64,000 nucleotides of DNA from the NCBI RefSeq assembly GCF_047121295.1, contig NZ_CP139447.1, positions 2,480,001 through 2,544,000 of the forward strand, read 5' to 3'. The position numbers and the translations under genes were made by a program. Every line of letters begins with the position of its first letter. The first letter of the stretch is position 1. Of this stretch, positions 40,694 to 48,048 are shown one piece after another. This stretch comes from Longispora sp047121295. GTDB lineage: Bacteria > Actinomycetota > Actinomycetes > Mycobacteriales > Micromonosporaceae. Below the pieces are notes generated by a model. The model made no database searches and was not told the origin of the DNA. It saw only the letters and a list, made by a program, of their open reading frames with translations.

Positions 40694-41437
40694 ATGAGCA
40701 TCGCATTGACGAACAAAGTAGCCCTTATCACCGGCGGCGGCCGGGGCATCGGCGCCGCCGTGGCGCTCCGTCTCGCCCAGGAGGGCGCCGACGTGGCGTT
40801 CACCTACCACTCCGACCACGACCGGGCCGCCGGCGTGGTGGAGCAGATCAAGGCCACCGGCCGGCGGGCCCTGGCCATGCGGGTCGACAACGCCGACACC
40901 TCGGCCCTGGTCGCGGCCGTCGACCGGGTGGCGGGGGAGCTCGGCCGGCTGGACATCCTGGTGAACAACGCGGGCGCGTTCCCGCTCGGGCCGGTCGAAC
41001 AGATCGGCCTCGCCGAGTACGAGGCGACCATGGCAGTGAACGTGCGCGGCCCGCTGTTCGCCACCCAGGCCGCCGTCGGCCACATGACCACCGGTGGCCG
41101 GATCGTCAACATCGGCAGTAACGTGGTCGAGCGCACGGTGTTCGGCGGCTTCTCGCTGTACGCGATGAGCAAGACCGCCCTCACCGGCATGACCAAGGCA
41201 CTCGGCCGGGAACTCGGCCCGCGCGGCATCACCGTGAACCTCGTGCACCCAGGCGCGACCGACACCGAGCTGAATCCGGCCGACGGGCCCAACGCCGAGT
41301 ACGTCAACGGCTTCATCGCCCTGGGCCACTACGCGGAACCGGCGGACGTCGCGGCGGCCGTGGCGTTCCTGGCCGGCGAGGACGGCCGGTACATCACGGG
41401 CGCGTCCCTCAACGTGGACGGCGGCTTCACGATCTGA
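40694..41437 (+). CDS. Short-chain dehydrogenase/reductase
   Basis: A 247-aa NAD(P)-dependent classical SDR: TGGGRGIGAAVAL cofactor loop, DN acidic position, NNAGAFPLG, catalytic Ser in NIGSN, and YAMSK with the catalytic Tyr and Lys. The C-terminal GHYAEPADVAAAVAFLAGEDG and ITGASLNVDGGF are typical of 3-oxoacyl-reductase-like SDRs. Substrate unknown. Stand-alone gene; no clear ribosome site before the ATG. Confidence 0.92.
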   Translation: MSIALTNKVALITGGGRGIGAAVALRLAQEGADVAFTYHSDHDRAAGVVEQIKATGRRALAMRVDNADTSALVAAVDRVAGELGRLDILVNNAGAFPLGPVEQIGLAEYEATMAVNVRGPLFATQAAVGHMTTGGRIVNIGSNVVERTVFGGFSLYAMSKTALTGMTKALGRELGPRGITVNLVHPGATDTELNPADGPNAEYVNGFIALGHYAEPADVAAAVAFLAGEDGRYITGASLNVDGGFTI

Positions 41438-41612
41438 CGACCGGCCGGCTCTCACCATGCGGGATCCGGTGGGGGCCGGCTGCGGCGCCAGGTCGGACAT
41501 ACCGCCCAGCGGCTCACCGGAGGGTAACGGCTTCGTGACAACCCTCGCCCAACCCTTGGCGCGCTCGCGGCCGGTGATGAGACTCGGTATCCCCGACGCG
41601 TGGAGCACAACG

Positions 41613-41846
41613 ATGGACTTCGACGAGGAGCTGACCTACCCGGGCCTGCACGAACGACTCACGGACCCGGTCGAGCGGCAACACTGGACGGCGCGCTTCC
41701 ACGCCGTCCGGGCCGGGTTCGGCACGGAACGGGCGTTCTCGCTGACGGCGAGCCGGGCCGTCGCGAGCAACGGCCTGCCGGAGTTCCGGTTCGGCGTGGA
41801 GGCCGTGCTCGCGGCGCTGGCGGCCGACGAGCACCGGGACGCGTAG
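41613..41846 (+). CDS. Small hypothetical protein
   Basis: A 77-aa acidic protein (DFDEELTYPGLHERLTDPVE, then HAVRAGFGTERAFSLTASRA). ATG chosen since GGAG lies 7 nt upstream; the frame is open for another 52 codons but that stretch reads like non-coding DNA. No family recognised. Likely cytoplasmic and helical. Confidence 0.55.
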   Translation: MDFDEELTYPGLHERLTDPVERQHWTARFHAVRAGFGTERAFSLTASRAVASNGLPEFRFGVEAVLAALAADEHRDA

Positions 41847-41854
41847 CCGGGCCG

Positions 41855-42166
41855 TCAGTAGACCCCCACCGCCACGATCGCCACGAGCAGGGCCCCGGTC
41901 ATCGTGCCGGTCAACAGCCCCGCCCCGGCGCGCCGGGTGTCCCGGAGCAGGCAGAGCATCAGGCCGGTCAGGGTCAGGGCCGCCACCAGGAAGAAGTCGA
42001 GAAAGCCCATCTTGAGCGCGAGGACAGGACCGTCCTCCCTCGACGTACCGGAGCCGCCGCCGGTCCAGGCGGCGAACAGCACCACCAGCAGCTGCGACCC
42101 GAAGCCCGCCCAGAAGGCGACGAGCGACGAGGTCCCGCGCCGAGGCTCCGCCGGCCTTTCCGTCAT
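41855..42166 (-). CDS. Small three-helix membrane protein
   Basis: A 103-aa integral membrane protein with three helices (LVAFWAGFGSQLLVVLFAAW, FLDFFLVAALTLTGLMLCLL, LLTGTMTGALLVAIVAVGVY) and a charged N-terminus. GGGGAAG precedes the ATG. Function unknown. A near-consensus sigma-B promoter lies about 40 nt upstream. Confidence 0.75.
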   Translation of the reverse strand: MTERPAEPRRGTSSLVAFWAGFGSQLLVVLFAAWTGGGSGTSREDGPVLALKMGFLDFFLVAALTLTGLMLCLLRDTRRAGAGLLTGTMTGALLVAIVAVGVY

Positions 42167-42205
42167 CGCTTCCCCGTTCGGTCGCACGATGCCACGAGGT
42201 GAAAC

Positions 42206-42231
42206 GTAGCCTCCCCTCGCCCGAACGAAAC
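42206..42231 (-). promoter_or_regulatory. Sigma-B-like promoter of the three-helix membrane protein gene
   Basis: Minus strand GTTT, 16 nt, GGCTAC; one mismatch in the -10. It leaves a leader of about 30 nt that includes the ribosome site. Confidence 0.4.
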
Positions 42232-42350
42232 GTCCAGGACCAGGATCGCGATCAGCGGCAGGGCCCCGTCGCCGCCCGGACCGGCCCGGCGAATCTCAGG
42301 GTGCCCCTCCGGGTACTCCCCGATAGTGGCCCCGACCAAGATCATGCACG

Positions 42351-43043
42351 ATGGGGTACATGACGAGTTCGAGGGTGTTCGCGGTGGGAATGGTCGGATT
42401 GGCGCTGGTCGGCACGGTGGCGGGCTGTCGGATCCAGACCGGCGACCGGTCCCAGGTCGACTCCTCCTACGAGGTGACCGAGGCGGCCACCCGACTGGAG
42501 GTCACGGGCCGGGCCGGCGCGATCAAGGTGACCACGGGGGACGGTCCGATCGTGGTCCGCGAGCACGTGACGTACCGGGCCGACCGGCCCGCGACGAAGC
42601 ACGACCTGTCCGACGGGGTGCTGCGGCTGACCAACGACTGCCGGGACTCCTGCGAGGTGGACTACACGATCCGGGTGCCGGCCACGCTGGCCGCGAAGCT
42701 CGTCAACGACGAGGGCATGATCTCGGTGGCCGGCCTCACCGGTGACCTGGAGGTCCGCACGGACGCGGGCCTGGTCGAGGGCACCGGGCTGGGCGGCAGG
42801 AAGGTGAGGGTCACGGCCGACGCCGGCAAGGTGTCGCTCGGCTTCACGGGCGTGCCCGACGACGTGACCGCGAAGAGCACGGCCGGCGAGGTGGAGATCG
42901 TGCTGCCGGCCGGGACCAGCTACCGGGTCAACGCGTCGAACACGGTCGGCTCGCGCACGGTGTCGGTACAGACCAGCGACGCGTCGACCCATGTCATCAC
43001 GGCGAGCACGGACGTGGGCAGCCTGGAGATCCGCAACGCGTGA
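42351..43043 (+). CDS. DUF4097-type beta-repeat lipoprotein
   Basis: A 230-aa predicted lipoprotein: hydrophobic leader with lipobox VAGC (C26), then a repetitive beta structure (LEVTGRAGAIKVTTGDGPIV, ISVAGLTGDLEVRTDAGLVE, VRVTADAGKVSLGFTG, TAKSTAGEVEIVLPAG) as in DUF4097/adhesin-like beta-helix proteins. It should sit on the outer face of the membrane. Two ATGs three codons apart are possible starts. Role unknown; homologues are linked to envelope stress sensing. Confidence 0.8.
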   Translation: MGYMTSSRVFAVGMVGLALVGTVAGCRIQTGDRSQVDSSYEVTEAATRLEVTGRAGAIKVTTGDGPIVVREHVTYRADRPATKHDLSDGVLRLTNDCRDSCEVDYTIRVPATLAAKLVNDEGMISVAGLTGDLEVRTDAGLVEGTGLGGRKVRVTADAGKVSLGFTGVPDDVTAKSTAGEVEIVLPAGTSYRVNASNTVGSRTVSVQTSDASTHVITASTDVGSLEIRNA

Positions 43044-43051
43044 CGCCAGGC

Positions 43052-43690
43052 TCAGCCGCCGTGCAGCGCCCTCGCGGTGGGGGAGTTGGGCACCCGGTCC
43101 GGGTCGGGGTAGGTGCCCAGCAGCCGGTCGCTGGTACCGGAGGTGGTCACCGAGAACCAGTAGCGCTCGTTCTTGAAGTGGTGCAGCCGGTGGTTGCGGC
43201 GGATCGCCCGGTACAGCGTCGTGCGCGGGGTGTAGTCGGTGTGCACCAGGTAGTGGGTCCACTCGTAGCAGAGGCCGATCGCGAGCACCACGACGAGGAA
43301 GGTCAACCCGAGGCCGGGCCGGCCGAACGCGAGCAGGGACAGCGCGGTCAGCACCGGCAGTACCACCAGCAGGCTGCGCCACGGGATGAAGATGAGCCGG
43401 GGGTCGCGGGGGTCGGCGTGGTGCAGGCGGTGCATCCGGGCCAGCTCGGGGTCCAGCCTGATGCCGGCGATGGTCCGTGGCCGCCAGTGCAGGACGGCCA
43501 CGTGCACCGTCCACTCGAAGAACGGGTACACCATCAGCACGACGACCGGCACAACGGCGTCCGAGGCGCGGAAGTCCCCGACCAGCGCCCGGGCGGCGGT
43601 GGCGGTGAGCAGCGACGCGGCCAGGAGCCGGGGCGAGCGTCGCCGCCAGAACTGGCGGGCCGCGGCGGTGAGGGTCAGCTGCGTTCTCAC
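43052..43690 (-). CDS. Sterol desaturase / fatty acid hydroxylase superfamily membrane protein
   Basis: A 212-aa di-iron membrane hydroxylase: histidine boxes HRLHH (after ELARM), EWTHYLVH and a second HRLHH are in the right order, with membrane helices between (VVPVVVLMVYPFFEWTVHV, LLVVLPVLTALSLLAFG, LGLTFLVVVLAIGLCYEW). It probably hydroxylates or desaturates a lipid or carotenoid. The GTG start has GGAGGAG 6 nt upstream and lies 3 nt after the stop of the FadR-type gene, so the two are one operon and the regulator probably controls it. Confidence 0.87.
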   Translation of the reverse strand: MRTQLTLTAAARQFWRRRSPRLLAASLLTATAARALVGDFRASDAVVPVVVLMVYPFFEWTVHVAVLHWRPRTIAGIRLDPELARMHRLHHADPRDPRLIFIPWRSLLVVLPVLTALSLLAFGRPGLGLTFLVVVLAIGLCYEWTHYLVHTDYTPRTTLYRAIRRNHRLHHFKNERYWFSVTTSGTSDRLLGTYPDPDRVPNSPTARALHGG

Positions 43691-43693
43691 GGA

Positions 43694-44431
43694 CTACTCC
43701 TCCAACTGGTCGAGGATGGTGAGGATCTCGGCGGTGGCGGGCTCCAACAGGTCCACCGCCGCCGCGCTCGCCGCGTCGGCGTCGGCGGCGGCGATCGCGG
43801 CGGCGAGCGCGCGGTGCAGGTCGATCCGGTCGACCTCGGCGGCCATCACGGCGGCGAGCGCCTCCAGCGCGGGCTCGTAGATCGCGCGCAGGTCGTTGAA
43901 CATCAGTCGGAACGCGATCGAGTCCGCGGCGTCGACGATGTGGTCCCAGAAGTCCAGGGAGCGCGCCTGCCTGCCGACCACGTCGCAGGCCTCGGCCATC
44001 GCGGTGGCGACCTCGCGCAGGGCGGCGCCGCACGCCTCGCCGTCGCGCCGGGCGGCCAGGCCGGCCACGGCCGAACCGATGGTCAGCCGGGCCTCCAGGA
44101 TGCCGCGGAGCGTCGCCGCGTCGAGCCGGCCGTCGCGGACCAGCAGCCGGGGGAGCAGACCCAGCCCGCCGTGCCGGCGGAAGTCCCGGACCGTGGTGGC
44201 GCCGCCCTGCCGGACCTCGACGAGCCCGACCTGCGACAACCGTTGCAGCGCCTCGCGGACGGCCGGCCGGGACACCCCGAACAGCTCGGCGAGCCGGCGC
44301 TCGGCGGGCAGCGCGTCGCCGGGCAACACCCCACCGGCGACCACCTGGCCGACGAGCTGGTCGAAGACGGAGTCGGGCACCGAGGAGCGGGAAACCGGTC
44401 GCAGATCCATGCCGTCAGCATGGCGAGACAT
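43694..44431 (-). CDS. GntR/FadR-subfamily transcriptional regulator
   Basis: A 245-aa repressor: winged helix (VFDQLVGQVVAGGVLPGDAL, PAERRLAELFGVSRPAVREA) and an all-helical FCD ligand domain (ILEARLTIGSAVAGLAARRD, FNDLRAIYEPALEALAAVM) with metal-site-like Asp/His positions. FadR/GntR proteins answer to small carboxylic acids. A perfect TGGTCAGACCA site lies just before the start, which points to autoregulation. A second ATG 7 codons later is an alternative start. Confidence 0.9.
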   Translation of the reverse strand: MSRHADGMDLRPVSRSSVPDSVFDQLVGQVVAGGVLPGDALPAERRLAELFGVSRPAVREALQRLSQVGLVEVRQGGATTVRDFRRHGGLGLLPRLLVRDGRLDAATLRGILEARLTIGSAVAGLAARRDGEACGAALREVATAMAEACDVVGRQARSLDFWDHIVDAADSIAFRLMFNDLRAIYEPALEALAAVMAAEVDRIDLHRALAAAIAAADADAASAAAVDLLEPATAEILTILDQLEE

Positions 44432-44447
44432 CGATCAGGTGGTCAAG

Positions 44448-44458
44448 TGGTCAGACCA
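44448..44458. promoter_or_regulatory. FadR-type operator
   Basis: TGGTCAGACCA fits the FCD-GntR consensus TGGTnnnACCA exactly; a second TGGTC half-site lies 8 bp closer to the gene. Confidence 0.7.
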
Positions 44459-44540
44459 ATTTAGACACGATGGGGTACCGGCGGGAGCGCCCACGATGGA
44501 CACATCCCCGCGCCCGTGAACGGTGGGGCCGCCCGTCCCG

Positions 44541-45653
44541 TCACGCCGGGGCCGGTGGCCGCCAGTCGGCCAGCCGCACGGCGGCCGCCTCGGTCGCCCG
44601 GTCCGGGGTGGCGGCCAGCAGCAGGTCGCGCAGCCGGTGGGCGAGCGGGCCGCGCGCCTGGACCAGGGAGCCGAGCCGGCGGGCCCGGGCCAGCACCGCG
44701 GCGGTCCGGGGTCGGCGCAGCGCGTCGTAGCGGGCCAGGGCGGCCGGTACGTCGGCGCCGTCGGCGGCCAGGGCGGCGAGGGTGACGGCGTCCTCCAGGG
44801 CCTGGCAGGCGCCCTGGCCGAGGTTGGGGGTCATGGCGTGCGCGGCGTCGCCGAGCAGGGCGGTCCGGCCGTGGGCCATGGCCGGCACCGAGGCCAGCTC
44901 GGCGATCGGGTGCACGAGCAGCTCCGCCGCATCGGTGGCGGCCAGCAGCTGCGGGACCGGCCGATGCCAGTCGGCGAACAGGTCCCGGAGGCGGCGGAGC
45001 TGGTCGGCGGGGCCGCCGACGACGAGCCCGGCGGGGGCCGTGGCGTACCAGTACACCCCGTGGCTTCCCAGCGGCGCCGACCCGAACCGCAGCCCGTCGC
45101 CGAGCGTCTCGGCGAACGGCACGTCGGCGTCGACCCGTGAGGTCGGCACCAGGGCCCGCCACGCGACCTGCCCGACGTCGTTGACCCGCACGCGTGGGGC
45201 GAGCGCGGCGCGCACCACGCTGCCGATGCCGTCCGCGCCGATCACCAGCTCGCCCTCCGGCGGGGACTCCACGGTCACGCCGGTGCGCACGGTGACGTTC
45301 GGGCCGAGCGCGTCGGCGAGCATCTGGTGCAGGGCCGGGCGGGGCACGGCGACCATCCGTTCGCCGAGCCGGGCGGCGAGCCGTTCGGGGTCCATCCGGC
45401 CGAGCCACCGGCCGCCCGGGGTGCGGAAGCCCGCGGTGGTCACCGGACTGGCGAACCCGGCCAGCTCAGCTTCGAGGCCGAGCGCGTGCAGTGCGCGCAC
45501 CCCGTTCGCGGCCAGCAGCAGGCCGGCGCCCACGGCGGAGACCTCGTCGCGGCGTTCCAGCAGGTCGACGTGCCAGCCGCGCCGGCCGAGTGCGCCGGCC
45601 ACGGCCAGTCCGCCGATCCCGGCGCCGATGACGATCGCGTTCCGCCTGCCCAT
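44541..45653 (-). CDS. FAD-dependent aromatic-type monooxygenase (PHBH/UbiH group)
   Basis: A 370-aa flavoprotein hydroxylase: GAGIGGLAVAGALGRRG dinucleotide motif, mid-protein DG motif (VIGADGIGSVVRAAL) and GD motif (RTALLGDAAHAMTPNLGQGA). It should use NAD(P)H and oxygen to hydroxylate a small, probably aromatic, compound. Chosen ATG has GGAGG 5 nt upstream. It is divergent from a TetR gene across 62 bp with two matched operators, a layout often seen for inducible detoxification or antibiotic-modifying enzymes. Confidence 0.9.
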   Translation of the reverse strand: MGRRNAIVIGAGIGGLAVAGALGRRGWHVDLLERRDEVSAVGAGLLLAANGVRALHALGLEAELAGFASPVTTAGFRTPGGRWLGRMDPERLAARLGERMVAVPRPALHQMLADALGPNVTVRTGVTVESPPEGELVIGADGIGSVVRAALAPRVRVNDVGQVAWRALVPTSRVDADVPFAETLGDGLRFGSAPLGSHGVYWYATAPAGLVVGGPADQLRRLRDLFADWHRPVPQLLAATDAAELLVHPIAELASVPAMAHGRTALLGDAAHAMTPNLGQGACQALEDAVTLAALAADGADVPAALARYDALRRPRTAAVLARARRLGSLVQARGPLAHRLRDLLLAATPDRATEAAAVRLADWRPPAPA

Positions 45654-45664
45654 CACTGCCTCCG

Positions 45665-45676
45665 CTACAGATGTAG
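45665..45676. promoter_or_regulatory. TetR operator, monooxygenase side
   Basis: CTACAGATGTAG, a CTACA-N2-TGTAG palindrome 11 bp before the monooxygenase start. Confidence 0.65.
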
Positions 45677-45694
45677 TAATCGCTGCGGGGAACG

Positions 45695-45706
45695 CTACAC
45701 CTGTAG
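45695..45706. promoter_or_regulatory. TetR operator, tetR side
   Basis: CTACACCTGTAG, the same CTACA-N2-TGTAG form, centred 30 bp from the first copy and 9 bp before the tetR start. Confidence 0.65.
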
Positions 45707-45715
45707 TGTGTGGGG

Positions 45716-46273
45716 ATGCAATCAGCGCCCGATCGCAAGATCCTGATCGCCGACGCCGGGATCGCCGTCCTCGGCGAGTCCGGCCTGCGCGCCCTGACCC
45801 ACCGCGCCGTCGACGCCCGCGCCGGCCTGCCCGCCGGCACCTGCGTCTACCACCACCGCACCCGCCACGCCCTGCTCGGCGCGATCCTGGACCGGATCGC
45901 CGAGGCCGACGCCGCGGAGCTGGCCACCGCCGGCGACTGGGACGACCCGGTCGGGTACGCCACCGCCGTCCTGCTCGGCTGGCTCGGCCCGGCCCGGGCG
46001 CGCGCCCGCGCCCGCGCCCGCCTGACCCTGATGCTCGACCCCGAGGCCCGCAACGAACTCGGCGAGCACGCCGAACGCCTCGCGCACGGCTTCGTCACCC
46101 GCGTCGAAGCCGTCCTCGGTGACCGCGAACGCGCCCGGCTGCTGATCGCCCTGCTCGACGGCCTGCTCGCCGACGAGCTGATCCGGGGCGCGCCGCGGCC
46201 CGACCCGGCGACACTGCGCTGGCGGGTCGCGGCGGTGTTCGCGGCGGTCGACTCCCGGGAGCAGGCCAGCTAG
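45716..46273 (+). CDS. TetR-family repressor of the divergent monooxygenase
   Basis: A 185-aa TetR protein: DNA-binding region RKILIADAGIAVLGESGLRA, LTHRAVDARAGLPAGTCVYH, HRTRHALL. The C-terminal domain (LTLMLDPEARNELGEHAERL) matches the small TetR group with few tryptophans. ATG favoured over a GTG two codons before because the GTGGGG stretch then acts as ribosome site. The two CTACA-N2-TGTAG sites lie between it and the monooxygenase. Confidence 0.88.
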   Translation: MQSAPDRKILIADAGIAVLGESGLRALTHRAVDARAGLPAGTCVYHHRTRHALLGAILDRIAEADAAELATAGDWDDPVGYATAVLLGWLGPARARARARARLTLMLDPEARNELGEHAERLAHGFVTRVEAVLGDRERARLLIALLDGLLADELIRGAPRPDPATLRWRVAAVFAAVDSREQAS

Positions 46274-46308
46274 GCGGACGCCGCCAGCCGCTGTGCGATC
46301 ATCCCCCG

Positions 46309-46647
46309 ATGAAGCCGCTGAAGCTGTTGGAGTCCACTCCGGGGAAGTACTCGCTGATCCTGAACGCCGGGACGACGGAGGTGGACGCACTCGTCGAGGA
46401 GCTGGGCCACGAGCCCAACGGCTACTTCTGGGAGGGCGTCGCGCGACTCCTCGTCGGTACGGAGGCGTCGGCGCTCGACGGCCGGTTCTCCTACGATCCC
46501 GAGGGCGGGATGTTCTGCGCCTACGGCACGGACCGGGGCGCGCTGGAGGAGCTGGCCGCCCTGCTGAGCGGCGCGGCGACGGACGCCGATCGGATCCGCC
46601 GGGTCATCGCGCTGGCGGAGGCCACCGGATTCGAGTTCGACGACTGA
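46309..46647 (+). CDS. Imm51-like immunity-family protein
   Basis: A 112-aa protein with the Imm51 pattern: LVEELGHEPNGYFWEGVARL, RFSYDPEGGMFCAYG and a C-terminal LAEATGFEFDD. Imm51 proteins protect against polymorphic toxins. No toxin gene or secretion marker lies beside it, so it may be an orphan immunity gene or have another role. No ribosome site seen; the ATG is the only good start. Confidence 0.75.
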   Translation: MKPLKLLESTPGKYSLILNAGTTEVDALVEELGHEPNGYFWEGVARLLVGTEASALDGRFSYDPEGGMFCAYGTDRGALEELAALLSGAATDADRIRRVIALAEATGFEFDD

Positions 46648-46677
46648 TCGGGCCGGCTCGCGCGGAAGGACTCCGGA

Positions 46678-48048
46678 TCAGGCGGTCGGGGCCGGGCGGC
46701 GGATCGAGGTCGCGGCCACCGCCGTGACCACCGTGCCCACCGCGACGATCCACCACGCCCGGTGGTACCCCGCGAGTGCCCCGCCCGCCGGCGACGCCAG
46801 CAGCGCCGCGAGCCCCGCGAAGCCCAGCGACGCGCCGATCGCCCGGGACGTCACCGACAACGCGCTGCCGATCCCGAGCTCGGCGGCCGGCACCGACTCC
46901 ACGGCCGCCGCCGCCAGGACCGAGAACGCGGCGCTGGACCCCACGCTGGACACCAGCAGCCCGGGCAGGAAGCCGGTCACGTAGCCGCTGCCCGGGCCGG
47001 TGCCCAGCGCCAGCATCAGGCAGCCGGCGCCGAACAGCAGGACGCTGACCTGCGCGATCACCCGGTTGCCGTATCGGGCTCCGGCCGGTCCGCCGACGTA
47101 GCTCGCGGCGGTGGCGACCACCGCGCCCGGCGTCAGCGCCAGCCCGGCCTGCAGGGCCGTGTAGTCCCAGACGCTGGTGAGGAACAGCGCGTTGGCGAGT
47201 TGGAGGGCGAAGTAGAGCAGCCCGAACAGCAGCAGCGCGACGTTGGCGACCCGGACCGGGCGCAGCCGCAGCAGGCCCGGCCGGATCAGCGGGTCGGCGA
47301 TCCGGGCGGTACGCAGGCCGAAGCCGACCGACAGCGCCACGGCCGCGCCGAGCGTGCCCAGGGTGGCCGGGCTGGTCCAGCCCCAGTCGCCGCCGGAGGC
47401 CAGGCCGAGCGCGGCCGCGCCGACGGCGGCGGCGAGCAGCGCGGCGCCCAGCAGGTCGGGGAGCCGGCCGGGGCCGTCGCGGCCGTCGTCGACCCGGGGC
47501 AGTACCCGCCAGCCGACCGCCACGGCCACCGCACCCAACGGCACCGTGAACCAGAACACCAGCCGCCAGCCGTCCGCGCCCACCAGCAGTCCGCCCACCG
47601 CCGGCCCGGCCGCCGCGGCCAGGGCGCCGACGGCGCTCCACAGCCCGATCGCCCGGCCCCGGGCGGCCGCGCCGAACGCGGGCAGGATCAGCGCGAGCGC
47701 CAGCGGGGTCATGGTGCCGGCGCCGACGCCCTGGACGAACCGGGCCGCGATCAGCATGCCGACACCGCCGGCCAGCGCGCAGCACGCCGAGGCCAGCGTG
47801 AACAGCGACAGTCCGATCAGGAACACCGCCCGCCGGCCGAGCCGGTCGGCGAGCGCCCCGGCGGGCAGCAGGGCCGCGCCGAACGCGACGGCGTACCCGG
47901 TCGTCACCCACGACAGCGCGCCGAGCGTGGCGTGCGGGAACGACCGCGTGATGTCATCGAAGGCGACCGGGACCACGTTGAGGTCGAGCGCGCCGAGGAA
48001 CGTGCCCGCCGCGGCCGCCCCGAACACGGCCCACGGCCGCCCGCTCAC
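46678..48048 (-). CDS. DHA2-type MFS exporter
   Basis: A 456-aa major facilitator with about 12-14 helices. Motif A is GALADRLGRRAVFLIG, motif B RFVQGVGAGTM, and motif C GPAVGGLLVGADGWRLVFW, as in drug/H+ antiporters such as EmrB-type pumps. The GTG overlaps the stop of the acyl-AMP ligase (GTGA), so it is coupled to that gene. In a biosynthetic cluster it is the probable product exporter or self-resistance pump. Confidence 0.9.
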   Translation of the reverse strand: MSGRPWAVFGAAAAGTFLGALDLNVVPVAFDDITRSFPHATLGALSWVTTGYAVAFGAALLPAGALADRLGRRAVFLIGLSLFTLASACCALAGGVGMLIAARFVQGVGAGTMTPLALALILPAFGAAARGRAIGLWSAVGALAAAAGPAVGGLLVGADGWRLVFWFTVPLGAVAVAVGWRVLPRVDDGRDGPGRLPDLLGAALLAAAVGAAALGLASGGDWGWTSPATLGTLGAAVALSVGFGLRTARIADPLIRPGLLRLRPVRVANVALLLFGLLYFALQLANALFLTSVWDYTALQAGLALTPGAVVATAASYVGGPAGARYGNRVIAQVSVLLFGAGCLMLALGTGPGSGYVTGFLPGLLVSSVGSSAAFSVLAAAAVESVPAAELGIGSALSVTSRAIGASLGFAGLAALLASPAGGALAGYHRAWWIVAVGTVVTAVAATSIRRPAPTA

